Positions 1 to 10,279 of a stretch of DNA of 64,000 nt are shown here, piece by piece. A program made the position numbers and the translations under genes. The notes under the pieces were generated by a model, which was not told where the DNA came from, made no database searches, and saw only the letters and a program-made list of their open reading frames with translations. This stretch comes from Macquaria australasica. Its lineage: Eukaryota > Chordata > Actinopteri > Centrarchiformes > Percichthyidae. Location: the NCBI GenBank assembly GCA_005408345.1, contig SEMN01000337.1:62001-126000 (forward strand), in the 5' to 3' direction. Position 1 is the first letter of the stretch. Each line of letters starts with the position of its first letter.

Positions 1-840
1 TGTGAATATTTGCCCTTATAAGTTCAGAGTACGTAGGTGTTTTATATATTAGACTGTGTTGTTTCCGAAGAACTGAAAACTTAAATGACTGTAAGAAAAG
101 AAGGGAGGGCTGTGCAGCAGTAAATGGATGGTTTAGCTAATGGCCAAATGCACTGGTCCACTCAACCAGGGAGCCCGGTTACATAAGCCCTCCATAAAAG
201 TCAACAGGGCAACGTCAGAGGCTTGACATCCGCTCTCTTATGAAAAAGACTACAGAACCGATGTTTTAATCTATCACGTGTTGTTTAAAAAAGAAAGCCC
301 TTTGCTCCAGAGCTGGCCTGGATTTCCACCCTTGGTTCAGATCAGGGCAGCAGAGACGGAGCAGAGTTTCTCACAGGACAACAGTCAAAGGTAGCCCCGG
401 TGAGCTTGTTAGCTTGGTTCAGGTTAATGGGAATTTAATAGTGTATCTTGTCCATAAATGAATGAACGTGACACACAGGCACAGATACACTCTGCAACAC
501 GTTCACAAACACACTGAGCCGGGGTAATGAGAGCTGCTTCGGTAGGCATTTAATTCTAATGGGATTTTAAGTGTCTCCTCACTTAGTCTGATTAAAACCT
601 TTTAGTGGAGAGCTGCTGCTCGGTCTGCAGGGTCTCCTTATTCTCTCTTTCTCTGAATTCAAGTTTGAATTTTGTGAAACTTCATTGGCAAAAAAAGAGG
701 TAAGGTAAAAAATAATTTAATAAAAGAAAATGTCATCCAATGGTTTAGGGGTAGTGGCAGCAGAATGCACATACTAGATATCTCCATAATCTAAGGTAGA
801 TAATGTAGTAGATTTTTTGTTTTCAAAAGGAGAAACGAGC
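1..840. other. Noncoding DNA, no gene seen
   Basis: No plausible exon or repeat was recognised. The stretch from about 500 to 640 has a mixed, non-repetitive composition with several TAAT cores (for example around 525-600) and could be conserved noncoding sequence, but that cannot be judged without other fish genomes. Confidence 0.4.
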
Positions 841-984
841 TCTGTTAGTCCAGGAATCCAACTTGAATCATTAGCCATCCCAGCGGCGGGGCTTCAGGGA
901 CATCGATGTCTCTACATCTATTGCCTTGTCTACCCACTATTATCCTGATGAAGACTGCGGTGTGTGATTGAAAACTTAGGAAAC

Positions 985-1058
985 AAGTAATTGGATAAGG
1001 GATAAATTGTAATAACTTTGGTGATCCCCTGACTTTTTCTCTAGCGCCATCATCAGGT
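985..1058 (-). repeat. Fragment of a 'gatggcgctaga' dispersed fish repeat
   Basis: Read on the minus strand this contains 'gatgatggcgctagag' followed by 'aaagtcaggggatcaccaaag'-like sequence. The same text recurs on the plus strand near 18.07 kb, 33.12 kb and 52.83 kb, so the family is supported inside the window. It abuts the reverse-transcriptase remnant at 1056-1138, exactly where the YADD motif ends. Confidence 0.65.
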
Positions 1059-1200
1059 ATCATCAGCATAAAAATGCATAAAATCTTTATGTATAGATTA
1101 AACAACAGGGGGCCTAATATGGATCCTTGTGGTACACCTTTATCAACAATTTGGAGATTTGGTTTGAAACTATATTTGTAACTTTTCTCACAGGCATAAA
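1056..1200 (-). pseudogene. LINE reverse transcriptase remnant
   Basis: On the minus strand, bases 1138-1088 translate as GVPQGSILGPLLFNLYI, the palm-domain motif of non-LTR retrotransposon reverse transcriptases. Bases 1070-1056 encode YADDT, the catalytic aspartate motif, but in a different frame. Only a few codons separate the two motifs, whereas active elements have roughly twenty or more residues there. The copy therefore carries an internal deletion and a frameshift, and it is cut off directly after YADDT. An L2- or jockey-like clade fits but cannot be resolved from so short a piece. It is dead. Confidence 0.8.
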
Positions 1201-1984
1201 AAGCTATTTACTGTTAACAAATATAGATAGAGCATAAACCTCTCTTCTTCTTTCTTCAATAAATTCTCAGTTGTAGAAAAAAAACGTGCACAACTTTGTT
1301 AGATAACGGCAATTTTGTGAATTTGTTTCAGTGACCTAATTATCCTGCTGTCTGCTCTGGTTTCAAATTCAGATTAATAAAACATGTTTGTACGTGTGTA
1401 CAAAGACACAGAGGTGACATGGGGTTAACACTTCAGCCTTCTTTACCATTGGCCAGCTGTTACTTTAGTCCTTTGCCGGTCATTTACTGGGCCCCCAAGC
1501 CAATCAGGCTAAGAGGCTACAGGTCACCAAGGAGACAGCGCAGATACAGTAAATATCAGAAAATACGGACCTGTTTAGTTGGACTGTCTTTGTTTCATAT
1601 ACTGTTCTTTCTCTTCCTCCCCCTCTCTCTGACATACATTCGGTCTTTTTTTTCAGGCGTCTCGTCTTGCTCTTTGTCTCTACTGTACATGGGGACCAGG
1701 CGGGCGGCGTACTTCTTTCCAATCTAGGCCACGCTGTCACCCACATGTTGTCCGCTGAATAATTATAGCCAGGACGTGGGCCGACTGTGACATCCACAAA
1801 TCCCGAGCACAAATTAAAAAAGATAAATGTAAACCAGAGCACGCGGCAGACAGGAGCACAGGGGCAGGACTGCTTCATCTGCTCACCCCTGTCCATTAAT
1901 ATTTCATGTCTTCTAAAACCTTAAAGGACCACACCAGTGCTTCTGGCATGTTATAGTCTTTGTATAATTTACATGGCTACCAGC
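1200..1984. other. Noncoding DNA, no gene seen
   Basis: Open frames of about 100-130 codons occur on both strands between 1419 and 1896, but they overlap each other and show no recognisable domain. There is no convincing splice framework, so no gene is called. Confidence 0.4.
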
Positions 1985-2020
1985 CATTTCTTAAAGAATT
2001 CTATCGTTTTTTTTATGTGT

Positions 2021-2295
2021 TTTGCAGTGTTCCCTACGGCAAAAAAGGTATAATTTTTGTTTCCCAGCTAACTTGTTTTAAGTATTTTCTAAAATCAAGT
2101 TTAATTTTTCATGATTCAGCCATATTCTTTTTTTTATTTTGAGACACTGTCACATTTTTGAAACAACTTTATTTCAGTTGGTTGAAACATTTTACTGCAC
2201 TAGCAAATTATTTACTTGGTTTAACAAAAAAAAAGGTTTTTCAGAATTCAAATATAGAAAGAAATCAATCTGTAAGATAAAAACCTTTGCAGTGT
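2021..2295. repeat. Probable dispersed AT-rich element bounded by direct repeats
   Basis: The segment starts and ends with the same 10 bases, tttgcagtgt (2021-2030 and 2286-2295). The interior, with phrases like 'tgcactagcaaattattt' and 'aacttgttttaagtatttt', resembles an abundant teleost interspersed repeat known to me. The direct ends could be a target duplication or part of the element. There is no coding content. Confidence 0.4.
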
Positions 2296-2394
2296 AAGCA
2301 TCCTAGAAAACCTAGAATTCTTTAATGCACTGTGGCTTAAAGGTTTTTTAAATTTTTGGGGACAAATCAAAATACAAAAGTATCACATCTGTCA

Positions 2395-2665
2395 GAGCGA
2401 GTCTAAAGATAAGTCTCAAGTCCTTTTGGATGAGTTCAAGTGAAGTCTCACATCTTCTTAAACTGGCTCCAAGTCCTTTCAACGCACACACCAATATTAA
2501 AGCTTTGAGGCTCTGCAAGACCTGCCTGCCGCACTTATATTTTTACATTTTGTTCCAGGATTTTACCAGGTCAAAACTTGAGACTTGAATGTTTTGCTTT
2601 CAAGTCTCAAATCAACCCTTACATCAGTCAAATCCAAGCAAAGTGAAGTCTCAAGTCTACACCTC
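2395..2665. repeat. AAGTC-rich degenerate repeat with hairpin
   Basis: Variants of 'caagtctcaa' recur in both orientations through this segment. A perfect 12-bp inverted repeat, ttgagacttgaa (2578-2589) and ttcaagtctcaa (2599-2610), is separated by a 9-base loop. Similar AAGTC-rich interspersed repeats are common in fish genomes. It has no coding content. Confidence 0.5.
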
Positions 2666-3660
2666 TGTGGAGCAGTCCCAGGAAATTTAAATACAAATTT
2701 GAGGATTATGTCATGTTGTTGTATGAAGTGTCATAGGTGTCACACGCTGACCCCATATGATGTCAGTGCAGCAGACAGCAGCTGAAATTGTGCTGCATTC
2801 AGGGACGAGGTGAAAATGAAATCTTATATGCATCAGTTATGTTTTGAAACACTGAAACTAAACAGAAATCTACTAAGACACTGATGCTTCAGACATTGGG
2901 TTGCAGTTTGCATTCAGGCGCAAATGTTAAGTCATTGAAGTCATCTGCTGCACTTATTTCATTTAACATTGTGTCTATTGGACAGTTCACATCTTCACTT
3001 TTACTGTGTTTGTGTGTGTGTGTGTGTGTGTGTTGATGCTGAATGTGGAGGTTTAGCTTCTCCTCTATGGGCAGATTGTATAATAAGATTAGAGAGGTCA
3101 GCTGTAACATGTATTAATCAGGCTTTACATAGAGAGAGTGACGCCATGCACAGTGTGTGTGTGTGTGTGTGTATATATGTATGTGTGTCCAGGGGGTCTT
3201 ATCAGGTTGAGCAGCTGTTTCCTGCTCAAAACCAGTGGGCAGCAATGCCAGACCACTGACTGGCCACAGGGCAGATACATCATGTGTGTGTGAGAACAAG
3301 TTAAAAACAGATATCATGTTTGAGTTTGTGTGTGTAGGAAAATGTGAAGGTTTGTAGCTTTGAATGCAAGTGAGTGTATTTGTAGGTGTGTGTGTGTGTT
3401 TGTACAATGTGCACTTGTGTGTCCAAAATGATGGATTAGTGGTTGAGGTTTGGAGGATTGGTAGAAATGTAGCATGAAAGCTCTGCCCCGGGGCAGTGAC
3501 GCTACTGACAACTGGTGACCAGTGTGTGTGTGTGTGTGTGTGACATGTATGCAGCTCATTGAGGCATCTGTGCATCCAGATGAACAGCTTCTTTAGTGTG
3601 CAAATGACCCTGAAAACCCTGGACACACAGACTTAAAAGATAAGGCTGGCATTATTCTAT
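2666..3660. repeat. Region of short GT microsatellites, no gene
   Basis: (GT)n runs lie at about 3010-3033, 3153-3172 and 3521-3542, with shorter runs between. Long frames here on both strands are Cys/Val or His/Thr translations of these runs. Nothing else was recognised. Confidence 0.6.
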
Positions 3661-4165
3661 ATGTTTGTTTTTGTCAACAAATCCCACGTGCAGACCCAAA
3701 CCAACAACGTCTCTCCATACTGTATGACTTCCCTGTCTGTGGCACCAAACTCCAAACCCATGGGTACATCTTTAAAAACGCCTCACAAATGTTTAGTTTC
3801 ATGTTTAAAAAAGGCTCAGTAATTTCCTAAAACAGCTGCTCACTATAGTTTTTAAGAAATGTTACTTGAACAGGAGGAAATAGTGCATTTGTTGGGGACT
3901 ATTTTCAGTGGCGGATGAATCCCCATTTGGTGCTCTAGTGAGTATTTGGGGCAGCAGGATGGTGTGTGTGGGACTGAGTCCAAATAAACTACAGTGTGTG
4001 TGTTCATGGTGATGAAGGAACAACAGTGAGGCTCACTGATGTGTTTTTAATAGTTTTCTATGGCTCAGAGGAAGAAGAGATATCAGGCTGTGATACACAC
4101 ACAACATTTAGTAGATATATTCATTACTGGCTTGGGTCTGCACATGAGATTTGTTGACAGAAAAA
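3660..4165. mobile_element. Non-autonomous DNA element with imperfect TIRs (copy 1)
   Basis: The left end near 3674 reads gtcaacaaatcccacgtgca and continues 'gaccc'. Near 4133-4157 the reverse complement reads gtcaacaaatctcatgtgca followed by 'gaccc', giving imperfect terminal inverted repeats of about 25-30 bp. The interior, with 'tagtgcatttgttggggact' and 'gagtccaaat', is found again at 48.3-48.6 kb, so the family is dispersed. No transposase frame is present, so this is a MITE-like derivative of about 500 bp. Exact edges and target duplication were not resolved, and the superfamily is unknown. Confidence 0.65.
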
Positions 4166-5079
4166 TGTGAAATATCTCCTGACTTATAACTTTTAAAGAA
4201 AATTTGTGATTTATTCCTGTCAGTTTTTTATATAGTAATTTGTGATAAAGGAAGAGGTATTGATGACGAGATCTTACTTTTCAAAAATCATTGATCTGAA
4301 GTTTATTTTCTGACTGAACCTCATTCAACACTACCTCAACCTGACTGTCTAGATGTTTGTCTTCAGTTGCTACATTCTTCCACAATAAGTTGTCCTACAT
4401 TACGGCTGCTAATGTTGATGTTGTTACCCATATATACATAGGATTATCATCATGTACTGCTAGTACTACCATGACCATATACTTCAAACTCAATCCACTC
4501 TTTCTATTCCCATTTTTACTGTTTTGATGTAAAATATGTATATACTGTTTATTTCCATTCATGCTCTATATTTCTACACTTGTAACTTGTATCATTTAGA
4601 ACACAGTAATATCGATACTACTGTATTCTACTGTAGTATGTAAACTTTATTTTACTACCTATGTGTATTGATCATCAAAGAGTTCTGTCTTATCTTACAT
4701 TAGATGGTGTTTTTGTGGTGCTTCCTTACGTAAATAAGCCTGGTTGTGCAAGAGCAGATTGATGTAGAACTGGTGGGATTCATCATTTATCCTTGTGTAC
4801 AGGTGTGCCTACGCATGGCAGTCAAATGCCAATTTTCCTGTGCATGTGGTTAGTTCTTATAGGCACAGATTGAGATCCAGCTCTATTCACATTTTGATAT
4901 ATGGAGACTCTGGAGAACCAGAATACATTCTTATTCTGTGGAACATTTGATAAAACAGACGAGCAGAAGGAAGTAATGAACTTATTTTGATTGTGTTTCT
5001 GAGGGAAGATAAATACGCAATTGAACACGTACCTTCCTGTCCAACCACTGCAGACAGGAATGTAAACAGACACCTGAGC

Positions 5080-5080
<1 letters not shown>
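4166..5080. other. AT-rich noncoding DNA, no gene seen
   Basis: No exon, RNA gene or recognised repeat was found. The DNA is AT-rich with many short poly-T and poly-A runs. Confidence 0.4.

Positions 5081-5081
<1 letters not shown>

Positions 5082-5174
<93 letters not shown>
5082..5174. repeat. Compound (CA)n-(ATC)n microsatellite
   Basis: About 30 CA units run directly into about 11 ATC units. Translated on either strand it gives the misleading His/Thr or Cys/Val/Met-rich frames. Probably hypervariable. Confidence 0.97.
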
Positions 5175-5254
5175 GCTACCCCACGTACTGACTGCTGAAA
5201 TATATTGTCAACACACTAATCTGAAGAGCTGAGTCACGACAATGCTGCAATACA

Positions 5255-5270
5255 CACAGACAGACAGACA

Positions 5271-5304
<34 letters not shown>
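5255..5304. repeat. (CAGA)n-(CA)n microsatellite
   Basis: A few CAGA units followed by about 16 CA units, only about 80 bp after the previous compound array. Confidence 0.95.
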
Positions 5305-5306
<2 letters not shown>

Positions 5307-6339
5307 GGAATATGACAATAAATTTGCATTTTTTGTTTGACATCTTTCAAAACACAATCCAATCCCAAAATGGTCATGATGGGTAACGGAAGTTAGGTTT
5401 GAGTATTTCCACAAACCACACGGCTTTTTCATTTAGGTCTTTTGTGGATTAAAAAACTGTGAAGGCACAAATGTTGTAGCCTAAAGACGCAGCAGGGAGG
5501 TTATGATTCCATGAGGTTGAACTTTCTGAAATTAAATTATGAATGTTTCGGGTCCATGCATGCTCCATAGGTTTCAAAGCAGCGTGGCAGGTCTCTTTAT
5601 GGCACATATCTGATCTTTTCATGGCTGTCTGAACTGGAAGCAACCACACAGAATCAGATTTTTCCCCGTCCAGACAGCCGTGAAGAGATCAGACATGAGC
5701 CGCAAAAAAATAAAAGAAGTCAAAACTCAGTCTAATTAGATTAGAGCTGGAGAATGCAGAGTGCAGATGTTATACTGCTTTAGAGCAAAAATGTTTCTCT
5801 GAAAAGTGAAAATGATTATGTGTAATGATGTGTAATTGTACTTAATCCTTGTAATTTTTACTTAGTGGAGTTCCAGTGTACGTGATGTCAAACAAAGTTA
5901 ATCTTCATGTAAATGAGCCTCTGACAGCTTCCCTCAGCTGCTCAAATCACTCTTAAATTATAGACACTTGTTAAGAGAACTCCTTAACTTCATTCCCTAA
6001 AACCCCTGAAACTTGAAAGTGCATGAATAATTCACTTAGGGCTAAAACCTTTGACTTTTAGACACAGTTCAAGCCTGAAATCAGTGTTTGAACTACACTG
6101 TGTGGCTTCCCTGTCTCCCCCATAAATAACACTGCCTTAAGTGATTATGCTTCTCAGTTTATCTTCACATTAATGATTAAACCACTTAATTTAAGGTATA
6201 TGCACGTACATTAGTTTAACAACACACATCATCGGCATGTGACGCTTGTCAAAAGCACCTCTGTAAGCCTGTCCTTTTCCCAGTGTGAGTCAACTAAAAC
6301 TGAAATAGTTGACGTTGATTGAAAGAAAATCGATTGAAA
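5305..6339. other. Noncoding DNA, no gene seen
   Basis: Mostly unique-looking sequence. The part from about 5900 to 6230 lacks simple repeats and is rich in TTAA/TAAT cores. It is a weak candidate for conserved noncoding sequence only. Confidence 0.35.
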
Positions 6340-6625
6340 GAAAAATCTGCAGCCATCAGTTACTGGTTTAAGTCATTTTGTTAAGCAGAAATGCCCCCAA
6401 ATCTGCAGATTTCAGTTTCTCAAATGTGAATATTTGCTGGTTTTCTATGTTCTTTATGACAGTATACTAACAGTATCTTTCTGTTTTGGACTGTTTGTCA
6501 GACAAAGCCAGCAGTTTGAATATGTACACCTGAGCTTTAGGAAATTGTGACCTGCATTTTTTAAACCAAATGATTAATCAATGAATTGAGAAATAAATGG
6601 TCAGACTACTTGATAATAATCGTGT
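6340..6625 (-). mobile_element. Fold-back 'gattaatca' dispersed element, minus-strand copy
   Basis: Read on the minus strand it contains 'ttcattgattaatcatttgg', then 'agaaaaccagcaaatattcac' text, then 'gagaaactgaaatctgcag'. This order matches the segment at 54.8-55.1 kb and an abundant fish element I recognise (a non-autonomous repeat whose ends contain gattaatcg-like palindromes). It has no coding capacity. The copies are strongly diverged, so both are old. Confidence 0.6.
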
Positions 6626-7122
6626 CTGTATGGTACATCCAGTGTATGCTAAGTTCGTCCCCTACCCAAATTTAGACTAACCTGCCCATGGTTAAACTAA
6701 AATCATATCTGAAGTGTATATCTACTTTCTTCTATTTAACAAGTTTTATTTTTAGTCCAATAAAGAACACATTGTCACAGTGCCTGTTTGGTTAACTTTG
6801 ACCTCACTTTTTTGTGGTTTGGGTTAAATTTAGTGATAATCCTCACCAAAGCATGATGTTAAAAAAACTCACTGGTTGAGTTAATGTGATTCAAAATTGG
6901 TACATGTTATAAAACCAAAAAGTTTAGGTTAAATTCACCCATTTCGCTCTACATATACATCTATCCCCATCTGTTTGTGTGTGTGTGTGTGTGTGTTCTC
7001 TGTTTGTCACCCTGCATGTCTCAAGCTTTAGCCCAACATTAATGAAAATGATGTGCCGGTGACATCTCTCACTCTGACACTGGCCAGATTCACCGACGCC
7101 TCTGCAACATCAATGAATGACA

Positions 7123-7161
<39 letters not shown>

Positions 7162-8400
7162 CTCAGATCCCCTACTGTGCCCAAGCAGGAGAAAGAGAGG
7201 GATGACAGAAAGGGAGCAGAGTCGTCAGATAGACAGATAGATAGAGAGGTGTGGAAACAGAAGAGATGCTGATAGGAGGAGGAGGAGGAGCAGGAGGAGG
7301 GAGGTTAACAAAAAGAAAAGGATGATATGGAGATTTGCCATTGAGAAGAGAGGAAAAAAAGGGGAAGAGAAAAGAAAGAGAGAGCGACATCTGCTCCGGC
7401 TCCCTTCAAACCAATGTGACACATGAGGGAGGACGTCTGCCCGGCTGCCTGAATTTATTACACTAATAAGATTCTCCTCAGTGCCGTCCCAACGCTCAAT
7501 GTACGTTAAACAAACACTGTCAGAGCCGCTCAACTAAAATCCACTCTGCACTCTCACACTTTGGACTCTTTATCTAAAATTATTTTAACGACTGTTTGCC
7601 TTATATAGCTGTGAAAATGGGAGGAGAAGCCGGTTCCAGTTATCATTTGAAAGTTTTCTTTTAATTATATCCTCAACGTTACTGAATGTAATTTTTTATT
7701 ATTTTCTCTTTGTTTCTGAGAATCCATGTTCCTTATGTTCTTATATTAACTGGAAAAAATAAGTTTTAGGCAACTAAACTACATGATTAACCCTCTGAAC
7801 CCTAGAGTTTTTGAATGGATGGAGGGGAGTGTTCAGAATGCTTAAAATGAACTAGTTCGTATGACATGTTGCCATAAACAAGGGTTTCTTCCTGAATGTC
7901 CACACTGGAAGTCATAGCCTCCTCCTGGCTGCATCCCATTGCCAAAAACTCTCTGTCTTCTGCATGACTCTGTGGCCTCATCATGATGGATTACGTACAT
8001 ACAAATGGGGATAACACAAACTTTTGAAAGGTCTCTCCTGGAGGGCATTCATTGTGTTGCACTTGGTTGTACACATGGAAAGTGAGAGAGAGCTTTAGAG
8101 AAAGACACTCTTTCATCTCCACACACCTGGCCAATCGATGTCTAAAGTGGACAAGATTGCCAGATTTTCTGTTTTAGAAAATTACAAACATTTTCAGACA
8201 CAGCCCACCCACAATACTAATGGTGGAAAGAAGTTTCAATGATCAGACAAGCACTTTGCCTTCATCATTCCAGGGATATACAGTAAGAAGCATGTTGATG
8301 GGATTGTAAATGTAACCTGCGATTAAAAGTTTGGAAACAATTAGCTAAATGCAGTAAATTAATAAAGCTGTAAATAAAACTTTTCCCTTTGAAAAACACA
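6626..8400. repeat. Microsatellite-rich noncoding region
   Basis: (GT)n at 6973-6996 and 7129-7158, a GATA-like run near 7228-7247 and a (GGA)n run near 7273-7304. A purine-rich tract spans about 7180-7390. The rest shows no gene. Open frames on the minus strand near 7172-7533 are Ser/Leu/Pro-rich translations of the purine tract. Confidence 0.6.
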
Positions 8401-8890
8401 ATGATAACACCGGTTTTCCCACTGATTTGAACTGGGGTACTGCATTCAGGCTGCGGCAGTGGGTGCTGCAAAAAAACACAGTGGCCTGCGGTGAAAAGTT
8501 AAAACAGAATCAACTTTTGGAGAAATGCAACCTGACGTCATGCTGCGGCAGCCAATCACACCACCGATCACATCGGCAGAAGCCTGGGTGAAGAAGAACT
8601 TTGTTTACCATGTAGCATTAGTTGTTTACCTTAATATTCCACTGAGCAACTGTTAAGGTGGAAGAGAGACTGATCGATCACCACCGCGATGACTATACAT
8701 CAGCTGTTCAAACCTGCCACGAGGGAGTACAAAGACGTTAATCGCTGTGCCGTCGCTGGGCTTGTATCAGTCTTCAAGCTGGGATTGCTGGTTTGTATGT
8801 GACACTCCCACACCGCCGCACAACCCTGCGTTGAATCGCCACAATGCCTGATTCTGTCTGAAAGCGGCCTTAAGGCCTCAGTGTGCTTCA
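8401..8890. other. CpG-containing segment with GGCCTTAAGGCC palindrome, possible old element
   Basis: This stretch has more CpG than its surroundings and ends with the perfect 12-bp palindrome ggccttaaggcc at 8866-8877. The composition suggests an old DNA element, but no second copy or clear TIR was found in the window. Confidence 0.25.
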
Positions 8891-9029
8891 ATCAAACTGC
8901 TTGTCAGGAAGTCTAACAGCCTTTGAAACCCCCTCTCTGACAGCAGGGGCTGTATCTGACATTTTATGTAAGTTTCCAACAATCCAACAATCACTATATC
9001 ACTATACACTTTTCAACCTTAACGGTTCC

Positions 9030-9177
9030 CAAACTGATGGCAACAGACCTGCCATGCAAGGTGCAACTTAGGGTTCAGTGTCTTGCCCAAGGACACTTCG
9101 CCATGTGGACAGGAGGAGCCGGTATCGAACCGCCAACCCTGGGATTAATGGACGACCCTCCTGAACCACAGCCGCCC
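9030..9177 (-). mobile_element. tRNA-derived SINE (V-SINE-like), antisense
   Basis: On the minus strand the element begins near 9177 with 'ggcggctgtggttcaggagg', an A-box-like start, followed by 'ggttcgatacc' (9131-9121), a good RNA polymerase III B-box match. It continues with 'gaagtgtccttgggcaagac' and 'ctgaaccctaag', the conserved body of a widespread fish SINE. The 3' tail is truncated or diverged below about 9040. A related sense copy lies at 36.6-36.8 kb. Confidence 0.8.
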
Positions 9178-9999
9178 CAAATATTTACACAGTGATTGAC
9201 CAGGTGTGCGGAGGTGTGAAAGTATGCACGCTCTCTTTTTTCATTCTTAACACAATTACAACAACCCAACGCAACAACATGAATGCCAACGAGGAGAGAC
9301 TGTCAGAAAGTGTCAACACTACAAAGACACACAAGGGGAAGCAGCCAGGTGGAGGCTGTGACAGCAGGCTTTTCACCCCACCTTCGATGGTGGACACAGG
9401 TAGGAACAATCTTGCCTTTAGACGAGGTCATATAACCTGGATTATTTGAAGCATAATGACGCCTTTACTCTACTACGATCCCTCGAAGTTCTCTTTTTGG
9501 AAGCACCACTTAAATTCTGAGGGCGACTCCAAAACACCTTCAGGAAGGGCAGTAGTGGCAACTACTGTACTAATCAGATATATATGATCATTTTACTAGA
9601 CCACCATCCAGCTGACTCCTCCCCCTCACACTGTATCCAGTCATGACGTTTCCTTGCTTCCCCGTCTCGGATTTTTATCATTATGGGCTTATTGATTGTC
9701 AACAGCATAAAAAGCAACATGCAAATGAAGCTCAACAGCCCACTGTGGTGGTGTGGGGATAATTAATGACGAGGAAGGAGAGACGTAGAGGGGATATTAG
9801 AGAACAATGGAAATCCCTGGATGTACACAACACCAGGCGAGAGAGAGGAGAGAGAACAAAAGCAATAATGTAGAAAACGAGGTGAGGCATCGGCCGGGTG
9901 GGAGGGGAGGGGGGAGACTGGAGGGTGAGAGTGTGTGTGTGTGTGAAGAGATGAATGAGGAAAAATGGTGCGGGTTCAGGCATTAATAATTAAGAGTGT

Positions 10000-10000
<1 letters not shown>
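9178..10000. other. Noncoding DNA, no gene seen
   Basis: Unique-looking sequence with a purine-rich stretch at about 9770-9950. No exon or recognisable repeat. Confidence 0.4.

Positions 10001-10069
<69 letters not shown>
10001..10069. repeat. (CA)n microsatellite, about 34 units
   Basis: Uninterrupted CA dinucleotides. A (GT)n array of opposite sense lies 172 bp downstream, so the two can base-pair as inverted arms. Confidence 0.98.
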
Positions 10070-10071
<2 letters not shown>

Positions 10072-10240
10072 ATGGGTAAGCCATGACACAGATAAAGGAC
10101 AATGCCCCCCCTTTCCCTCCACCCCCCCTGCATATTGCTATAACTATATTGGGCTTATCGCCTGGACACAGGGCACCATTCACCACCACAATATCATCAT
10201 TATTTACACCCAGATGGAGAGGGCCTATTGTTAGCTGGAC

Positions 10241-10241
<1 letters not shown>

Positions 10242-10279
<38 letters not shown>
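10242..10279. repeat. (GT)n microsatellite, about 19 units
   Basis: Uninterrupted GT dinucleotides, complementary to the CA array that ends at 10069. Confidence 0.97.

Noticed and set aside
1419..1896. Opposed 102- and 130-codon frames
   Set aside because: Overlapping on opposite strands, no domain, no conservation evidence available.
3114..3626. 170-codon His/Thr-rich minus-strand frame
   Set aside because: Built from several GT microsatellites joined by short unique pieces, with no domain.
9121..9131. tRNA gene suggested by a perfect B box
   Set aside because: The flanks match a fish SINE and cannot fold into a tRNA cloverleaf; called as a SINE instead.
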